From JAGGZI01 sp964399605 (GTDB lineage Archaea; Aenigmatarchaeota; Aenigmatarchaeia; PWEA01; JAGHBM01), in the NCBI GenBank assembly GCA_964399605.1, contig CAYNRH010000021.1, positions 1-15,254 of the forward strand: a stretch of 15,254 bases of DNA. Direction: 5' to 3'. The position numbers and the translations under genes were made by a program. A model generated the notes under the pieces. The model saw only the letters and a list, made by a program, of their open reading frames with translations. It made no database searches and was not told the origin of the DNA. Shown here in pieces: positions 7,237-11,785 of this stretch. Position 1 is the stretch's first letter. Each line of letters opens with the position of its first letter.

Positions 7237-7917
7237 ATGATAGACTCACCTTGCTGTATTAGTGGCTTTACCACATTCTCTAGAGATGATACTGTTCTTA
7301 GAGTTCTTGATGAAGTGATACTCCCTTCATACTATCAGGCAACAATCGCTTCTGTTGGATGTTCAATAGGCAAGGAAGTATATTCTATTCTGCTAAGAAA
7401 CTGGCCTGAAAGAGAAAAAATAAAAATAGACGGGTATGATATTTCCGAAAAAAGAATATCGATGGCGCGAGAAGGCACATTTGAAGTGTTCGAATTGGAG
7501 TCTCTCAACGAAATTGAAAAGATTAAAAAATTAAACATACCCAAGGAATTATATACTTTAAAGCCGAAATCTGGGTGTTCCAGAGAAATTGAGTTTTCTG
7601 AAGAAATAAAAAACATGGTGAATTTTGAAGTTCACGACATATCGCAAGAACCGCTACCAAAAAAATATGATGTTGTTTTGATGCTAAATGTATTAATGTA
7701 TTATCCTCCTGAGGAGAGAGAAAACATACTTTCCAATGTAAACAAAAGTGCGAAAGAAAATGGCTGGCTTCTCTGTGAATCTGAAATTTCTGATGGATGG
7801 CGCAACGAAAAAATTAAACAATATGAAGATTGGATGGGTGACATTAGTAGATTTGGGTTTGAGAAACAGCCACACTATCCGAGAATATATAGATTAGTGG
7901 ATCGAGATATATCCTAA
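7237..7917 (+). CDS. CheR-like SAM-dependent methyltransferase (catalytic domain only)
   Basis: The 226-residue protein resembles the catalytic domain of CheR protein-glutamate methyltransferases: GFTTFSRD near the N-terminus, motif I SVGCSIGKEVYSI (39-51, matching SAGCSTGEEPYS), IDGYDIS (64-70) for the acidic SAM-ribose residue, and NVLMYYPPEER (151-161, matching NVLIYF). The N-terminal helical CheR domain is absent. An in-frame TAA at 7210 blocks any longer protein, so the ATG at 7237 is the first possible start. No chemotaxis genes are visible here, so a role in methylating chemoreceptors is uncertain; many archaeal CheR-like proteins act outside chemotaxis on unknown substrates. The gene is followed by the initiator tRNA on the same strand. 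Confidence 0.82.
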   Translation: MIDSPCCISGFTTFSRDDTVLRVLDEVILPSYYQATIASVGCSIGKEVYSILLRNWPEREKIKIDGYDISEKRISMAREGTFEVFELESLNEIEKIKKLNIPKELYTLKPKSGCSREIEFSEEIKNMVNFEVHDISQEPLPKKYDVVLMLNVLMYYPPEERENILSNVNKSAKENGWLLCESEISDGWRNEKIKQYEDWMGDISRFGFEKQPHYPRIYRLVDRDIS

Positions 7918-7932
7918 AACTGTTGAATAACT

Positions 7933-7942
7933 ATTAAATATC
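7933..7942 (+). promoter_or_regulatory. Possible TATA box of the initiator tRNA gene
   Basis: ATTAAATATC is centred about 35 bases before the tRNA 5' end, which would give a short leader of about 9 bases. A second AT-rich motif (AATATAAA at 7953-7960) is too close to the tRNA for the usual spacing. Low confidence because the region is AT-rich. Confidence 0.35.
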
Positions 7943-7972
7943 TGTTGCTTCTAATATAAAATTAAAATACAT

Positions 7973-8208
7973 AGCGGGGTGGAGCAGCCTGGAGTTAATG
8001 ACAGAATGCTCGCAGGGCTCATAACCCTGAGGTCGGTGGTTCAAAACCCGGCGAAGGGGCACCAAGGTTCCCCTTCTCAAGGGATTACTCATCCCCTCCT
8101 TTATATCACAAACCTTGTGTTTGTCAATTATTGGGGGAATCAGGAATTCCCTAGAACTGAAGAGGGCTTGCCCCCTGCGGGTCGGAGAGAATCCACCCCC
8201 CGCTACCA
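7973..8208 (+). tRNA. Initiator tRNA-Met (CAT), interrupted in the T-loop and with an enlarged D-loop
   Basis: The acceptor stem AGCGGGG (7973-7979) pairs with CCCCGCT (8198-8204), followed by A73 and an encoded CCA. D-stem GAGC (7982-7985) pairs with GCTC (8008-8011). Anticodon stem CAGGG/CCCTG encloses loop CTCATAA with anticodon CAT at 8020-8022. The variable loop is AGGTC, and T-stem GGTGG (8035-8039) pairs with CCACC (8193-8197). The A1:T72 pair and three G:C pairs next to the anticodon loop mark it as the initiator. The T-loop starts TTCAAA and is completed by T at 8192, so about 146 bases are inserted (near 58/59 to 59/60). The D-loop spans 22 bases instead of about 9-11. With the insertion removed, the rest is an excellent initiator tRNA. 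It is either spliced or non-functional; all paired positions are intact, which argues for function. Confidence 0.9.
8045..8190 (+). other. Structured 146-base insertion (probable non-canonical intron) in the T-loop of initiator tRNA-Met
   Basis: Removing 146 bases restores a seven-base T-loop TTCAAAT; the junction can slide by one or two A bases. The insertion is richer in G+C than the surrounding DNA and folds by eye into a closed set of hairpins: ACCCG 8046-8050 with CGGGT 8178-8182 closes it, and inside are 8054-8059/8070-8075 (6 pairs), 8081-8085/8091-8095 (5), 8107-8111/8115-8119 (5), 8135-8140/8146-8151 (6) and 8163-8166/8173-8176 (4). No protein is encoded. I could not draw a standard bulge-helix-bulge for the archaeal splicing endonuclease at the junctions, which is odd for an archaeal tRNA intron. 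Confidence 0.7.
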
Positions 8209-8330
8209 AATATCCGTTGCCTGCACTACTATACCAGCACTGGAAACATCGTTTTCTATGTCGAATAATAAGAGCCGTGAAGATTTCTTTTATAAATTAT
8301 TTCTTTTGAAGAAACCAAATGCTTTATTCA

Positions 8331-8698
8331 CTACAATTCATTCTTATATTTTTCCAGATTATTCTCAAACTCAACTTCGTCCTTGGAGATTTCCTCTATA
8401 TCCTTACTTCCAATTATTTTGAAATATCTCACGGGCTTCCGTGCCTCTTTAACCAATTTTATCTCAGCCAGTACACCATCACTAACAGGACCAAATACCC
8501 AGAGTTCATCAGAAATTCTTAAAAGATTGTTGTTTGCATTCCTTATCAAATCTCTGTCAACAGTATCCAATAAAAAATAATCAAAGGTGCCATACTGAGA
8601 AATAGGAGTATAGCCTTGTTCAACAACATACTTCACTGCATGCCTTCTGAAATAAAACATGTGTTTAGACATTGCTATAAAGATTATCTTATTTTTTT
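8331..8698 (-). CDS. C-terminal half of a Nudix fusion protein: nucleoside deoxyribosyltransferase-like domain
   Basis: This is the downstream part of the gene whose start lies beyond gap 2. About 113 residues follow the internal MSKHMFYFR. The core reads DYFLLDTVDRDLIRNANNNLL, then SDELWVFGPVSDGVLAEIKL (54-73) and RKPVRYFKI. The pattern of a hydrophobic strand with DELWVFG, then SDGVLAEI and a GKPV-like strand, is that of the nucleoside 2-deoxyribosyltransferase/DUF4406-like Rossmannoid fold, in which the glutamate in the AEI motif is often catalytic. I infer a role in nucleotide or nucleobase processing. It ends in TAG at 8331. It is not an independent gene: the bases before MSKHM stay open in frame and match the end of the Nudix part exactly. 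Confidence 0.75.
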
Positions 8699-8853
8699 NN
8701 NNNNNNNNNNNNNNNNNNNNNNNNNNNNNNNNNNNNNNNNNNNNNNNNNNNNNNNNNNNNNNNNNNNNNNNNNNNNNNNNNNNNNNNNNNNNNNNNNNCT
8801 TCTGAAATAAAACATGTGTTTAGACATTGCTATAAAGATTATCTTATTTTTTT
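8644..8853. repeat. 55-base identical flanks of gap 2 (assembly overlap, not a biological repeat)
   Basis: 8644-8698 and 8799-8853 are identical (both begin CTTCTGAAATAAAACATGTG and end in seven T), and nothing separates them but 100 N. This is what two contigs sharing a 55-base k-mer overlap look like when a scaffolder inserts N instead of joining them. Collapsing it restores one open frame. Confidence 0.9.
8699..8798. other. Assembly gap 2 (100 N, probably false)
   Basis: Exactly 100 N lying between two identical 55-base ends. The true distance is probably minus 55 bases, meaning that no sequence is missing here. Confidence 0.95.
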
Positions 8854-9313
8854 GAGTAAGAGCCAATGCTGGATGAAAAAAATCAGATGAATACCTTTCT
8901 ATTATCTTTTTACTTGGAAAATATATATTCTCAGGGATTTTATCTAAATCAAACCATTTCCATTTCAAAATTTCTTCTGGCTCTTTAACCTTTGCTTCGC
9001 CCTTAAAATCAGTACATAAATATCCTATTGTAACAAAATGAACATCAGACAAAATATCATCGTTTACACAAATCATTCTTAATTTTTCTTTATTTATTCT
9101 TATTTCTGTTTCCTCTAATACTTCCCTATAAGCTGCGTCTTTATGCTTTTCACCAAAATTAATTTTTCCTCCTGGCATAGTCCAGGTTCCTTCACCATGG
9201 AGCTCACTATCCGCTTTTTTAGGATCGGCATTTCTTAAACCAAGAAGAATTTTATTATTTTTTAAAAGCATTACACCTATCCCGACACCTGTGATATGCT
9301 TTTTCATTTCCAT
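8799..9313 (-). CDS. N-terminal half of a Nudix fusion protein: Nudix hydrolase domain
   Basis: The protein starts MEMKKHITGVGIGVMLLKNNKILLG, a typical Nudix beginning. The Nudix box runs from G49 to I71: GKINFGE, then REVLEETEI, which fits GX5EX7REUXEEXGU except that the conserved glycine is Glu70. The metal-binding glutamates are kept, so hydrolysis of nucleoside diphosphate-linked compounds is plausible. WTMPGGK before the box and WKWFDLDKIP after it are standard. I prefer the ATG at 9313 because a TATA-like AAATAAATA lies about 26 bases upstream; ATGs at 9307 and 9349 also exist. The domain runs to about residue 162 and continues without a stop into the deoxyribosyltransferase-like domain across gap 2, giving 275 residues when the duplicate 55 bases are merged. 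Confidence 0.85.
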
Positions 9314-9332
9314 AAAAGAATAATTACTACTG

Positions 9333-9345
9333 TATTTATTTATTT
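9333..9345 (-). promoter_or_regulatory. Possible TATA box of the Nudix fusion gene
   Basis: On the minus strand this reads AAATAAATAAATA and is centred about 26 bases before the ATG at 9313. It overlaps the end of the upstream 540-residue gene, so co-transcription from that gene is also possible. Confidence 0.4.
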
Positions 9346-10962
9346 GCATCTATTGAGTTTTTTCAATCTATCTTCGAATTCTTCATATGTAAATTCGTCC
9401 TCAGGGAATATCTTTCTCAACTGCGCTGTATTTATCAATTTTCCTGTTGGAATTCTTACTTCCTTATGAACTAAAATTGGGAGATAGTACCCTGCCTCAG
9501 CAAATTTTTTCCTCACAATACCCTTTACATCTACAATAGGCTTTTCACCATATTCAACTTCCAGTGGAACAAGTTCAAATCCCCCAATAACATGAGCAAT
9601 CCATCTGTCTCCGCTTGTTTCCCTCATTAAAGGAACAAAAGCAGACATATCCCTGTTTATATCTACATCCTCTTCTATTTCACTGAGCCATTTCTTAGCA
9701 TACTTAATATCCTCTTCCGCAGAATCTTCAGGTTCGTATGTCATATGTATGGATTCTTTGGAAAGTGTGGAGAGTCCCCTCAAAAGCGTTTTCATATCTG
9801 TAAACTCTTCTCTCATTGTCTTCTTTGCTCTCTTTCCTGTATGTAAAATTCTTTTTGTGTCCAGGAACTCGTCTCCAATGGTAGAAGTAATTGACTTCTC
9901 TAAGAACTGCAAACTTCTTTCCATCCTATTGTAAATCTCAACCAAAGGTTCCACATATAACTCTGGTGTTATTTCAATCGGTCGCTCGGTGAGTGATGCA
10001 CCTAAAAGAATTCTTCTATAATCAGTATGAGCAATGTGCGTATCCCTTGTAGCTATAAACTGTCCTTCTGCCTCTCCATCAAGAACTTTTTCATATTCTT
10101 CGTCGGGAATATATTTTTCAAATTCTGGTGTATCTCTCTTGGCCAAAGCTTGGACTTCATACATCTGCCAGATGTATAATCCAGAATCATCTTTTGGCGT
10201 ATAGTCGAGCTCACCACCCTTCATTGCCTTAATTACGGCCTTGGCAAGTCCCTCTGTAATGTCGCTCTGTGTTTCGTCGGACAATTTCAGGAGAAACTCC
10301 TGGTCAGGCAACACTGCAGGAGGAAAGAGAGCATCAACAGACATTGTCTTATTACTCATCTTTGCATAGATATCTGAAATATTTTTGTACTGCTCATACA
10401 ATTCTTTGTTCTCTTTCATAGCATCTCTCATGGCTTTCATCGCTTCTTTATCTATCTTTTCGTCCTCCTTTTCAGTAAACCTGCTGGGAGGGCTCTGCAA
10501 AACTTTTATTTGTTTGAAAGCTTTTCTCAAAGTTGGTGTTCTATCATAGAATCCGTGAACCAATGATACATCCTCTGACTCTCGTGCAATTTTCGCAGCG
10601 TCGCCATCTACACTGTCATCTATCATTGCAATTGCAGCATCAATATAGTTACGTGCAACTTCATGATTAACTCTCTTCTTCAAGGAATATAATAAATCGG
10701 GTCTGGAGTGAGCATGTCCCTCCACTGCTATATACTCTTCAACAGCTGCATAAACACCATCAATGAATCCCTTGACTTTTCCAGAACGAATCAAAGAAAC
10801 TGAAGGTAAAACTCTTTCCTCATCAAGAAAATCAGCAGGATTTTTGTAAACAACTCTTTCACCAAATGATTCAGGCACAGACGCCAAAATCGTTGCATCT
10901 TTTCCATCGATAATGGTATCGTATCCTCTGATTTTTCTTTTCTGGATTCCAGTACCAAGCAT
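9340..10962 (-). CDS. Unrecognised 540-residue soluble protein
   Basis: I do not recognise a family. The protein is hydrophilic and acidic, with no signal peptide or membrane helix. Residues 20-60 look like a mixed alpha/beta start (GKDATILASVPESFGERVVY). Histidine-rich motifs recur: GHAHSRP (82-88), VNHE (98-101), LVHGFYDR (134-141) and the striking RDTHIAHTDYRR (306-317), which could be a metal or catalytic centre. A strongly charged helical stretch at about 162-200 may form a coiled coil. The C-terminus (about 450-540) has AHVIGGFELVPLEVEYGEKPIVD and then a helical tail with the only cysteine, Cys539. A TATA-like ATTTAAAT lies 26 bases before the ATG, and the promoter region is shared with the divergent C39-like gene. 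The Nudix fusion gene follows on the same strand. It is clearly a real gene; its function is unknown. Confidence 0.88.
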   Translation of the reverse strand: MLGTGIQKRKIRGYDTIIDGKDATILASVPESFGERVVYKNPADFLDEERVLPSVSLIRSGKVKGFIDGVYAAVEEYIAVEGHAHSRPDLLYSLKKRVNHEVARNYIDAAIAMIDDSVDGDAAKIARESEDVSLVHGFYDRTPTLRKAFKQIKVLQSPPSRFTEKEDEKIDKEAMKAMRDAMKENKELYEQYKNISDIYAKMSNKTMSVDALFPPAVLPDQEFLLKLSDETQSDITEGLAKAVIKAMKGGELDYTPKDDSGLYIWQMYEVQALAKRDTPEFEKYIPDEEYEKVLDGEAEGQFIATRDTHIAHTDYRRILLGASLTERPIEITPELYVEPLVEIYNRMERSLQFLEKSITSTIGDEFLDTKRILHTGKRAKKTMREEFTDMKTLLRGLSTLSKESIHMTYEPEDSAEEDIKYAKKWLSEIEEDVDINRDMSAFVPLMRETSGDRWIAHVIGGFELVPLEVEYGEKPIVDVKGIVRKKFAEAGYYLPILVHKEVRIPTGKLINTAQLRKIFPEDEFTYEEFEDRLKKLNRCK

Positions 10963-10984
10963 AAAAATAGTAGGTTAGAAAATT

Positions 10985-10992
10985 ATTTAAAT
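10985..10992 (-). promoter_or_regulatory. Probable TATA box of the 540-residue protein gene
   Basis: ATTTAAAT is centred about 26 bases before the ATG at 10962, with no ribosome-binding site between. This fits a leaderless mRNA. It is part of a 72-base divergent promoter region. Confidence 0.55.
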
Positions 10993-11005
10993 CTAATTTG
11001 TGATA

Positions 11006-11015
11006 AATTTATAAT
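11006..11015 (+). promoter_or_regulatory. Probable TATA box of the C39-like peptidase gene
   Basis: AATTTATAAT is centred about 24-26 bases before the ATG at 11035, with no ribosome-binding site. It again implies a leaderless transcript, divergent from the 540-residue gene. Confidence 0.5.
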
Positions 11016-11034
11016 TAAAAACACTTCTCTTATT

Positions 11035-11668
11035 ATGAGTTTGAAAATCCCATTTTTCAGTAATCTTCCAGATGACATGCATTGCATGCAGTCCTGTATG
11101 AGGATGGCTCTGAAATATTATTTTCCCGACAAAGATTTCTCATTTGAACAAATAGATGCTCTAATTGGATTAGGAAAAAAAATTATGGTCTACTCCAGTC
11201 CAAGCGGTTGTTGTTTTTGATGACTTCGGATTGAATACAAAATGCTATGCTGCAGGTGACTTTGAAAAATACCTGAGAGAAGGTGTCAATTATATAAAGA
11301 AAAACTATAAAAATTGGAAAACTATCCTGAAACATATTGATGTAAATTTAGACATGAAATTCATAAGGGAAGCATTAAAGCGGAAATTATTGGAAATGAA
11401 AAAACTCCAGTTTGATGAGATAGAGTCATTTTTCAAAAAAGGCAATATCATTATGCTTGTTATAAACACAAATGTATTCAAAGGAAAGGAAGGCTATGTT
11501 GGACACTTTGTATTAATAACTGATATTGGAAGCAATTACGTTGAGTTTCATGATCCAGGACTCCCACCGATACCAAGAAGACGCGAGAGCAGAGATAAAT
11601 TTATTCAGTCGTGGTATGACCACGACACAGACAGAAGTGCATTGGTTGTATTTGGAAAAAGGCTGTAG
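11035..11668 (+). pseudogene. C39-like cysteine peptidase homologue with one frameshift in an A8 run
   Basis: The first frame encodes about 49 residues (MSLKIPFFSNLPDDMHCMQSC and on), then closes at 11218. Dropping one A from the run of eight A at 11175-11182 joins it to the second frame, which continues LWSTPVQAVVVFDDFG and stays open to TAG at 11666, giving about 210 residues. The joined protein fits the peptidase C39-like papain fold: the likely nucleophile is Cys in HCMQSCM (residues 17-23), the WSTPVQA segment follows at about 52, and the histidine is in GHFVLITD with FHDPGLPP after it. No signal peptide or ABC exporter is present, so this is a free-standing cytoplasmic form whose substrate is unknown. 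Either the gene is freshly broken or the A-run length is a sequencing error; the intact downstream frame favours a recent or artificial change. Confidence 0.8.
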
Positions 11669-11703
11669 ACATTTGAATATAATTGCTGTTAGGCGTCCGA
11701 TAA

Positions 11704-11711
11704 TTTATAAA
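11704..11711 (+). promoter_or_regulatory. Possible TATA box for the P-type ATPase gene
   Basis: TTTATAAA would place the transcription start near 11733 and give a leader of about 50 bases. The ATPase ATG at 11786 has AAGAGG at 11773-11778, seven bases before it, so here a leader with a Shine-Dalgarno site is plausible. A second AT-rich stretch at 11761-11772 is too close to the ATG. Confidence 0.35.
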
Positions 11712-11785
11712 AGATTTTATTTATACATGGATAAAAATAAACAGAAGGTTAGCAGGGACCTATTTTTATAATAAGAGGCATATAA

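Noticed and set aside
8045..8190. Box C/D guide RNA inside the tRNA insertion
   Set aside because: A CTGA exists, but there is no matching RTGATGA C box or C'/D' pair at proper spacing.
8020..8210. Group I or group II self-splicing intron in the tRNA
   Set aside because: 146 bases is too short and no catalytic core motifs are visible.
7979..8422. A 147-codon plus-strand frame running through the tRNA
   Set aside because: It reads through the tRNA and its insertion and into the antisense of the Nudix fusion; composition is not protein-like.
8644..8853. Biological tandem duplication in the Nudix gene
   Set aside because: The copies are perfectly identical and sit exactly at contig ends around 100 N, which fits assembly overlap better.
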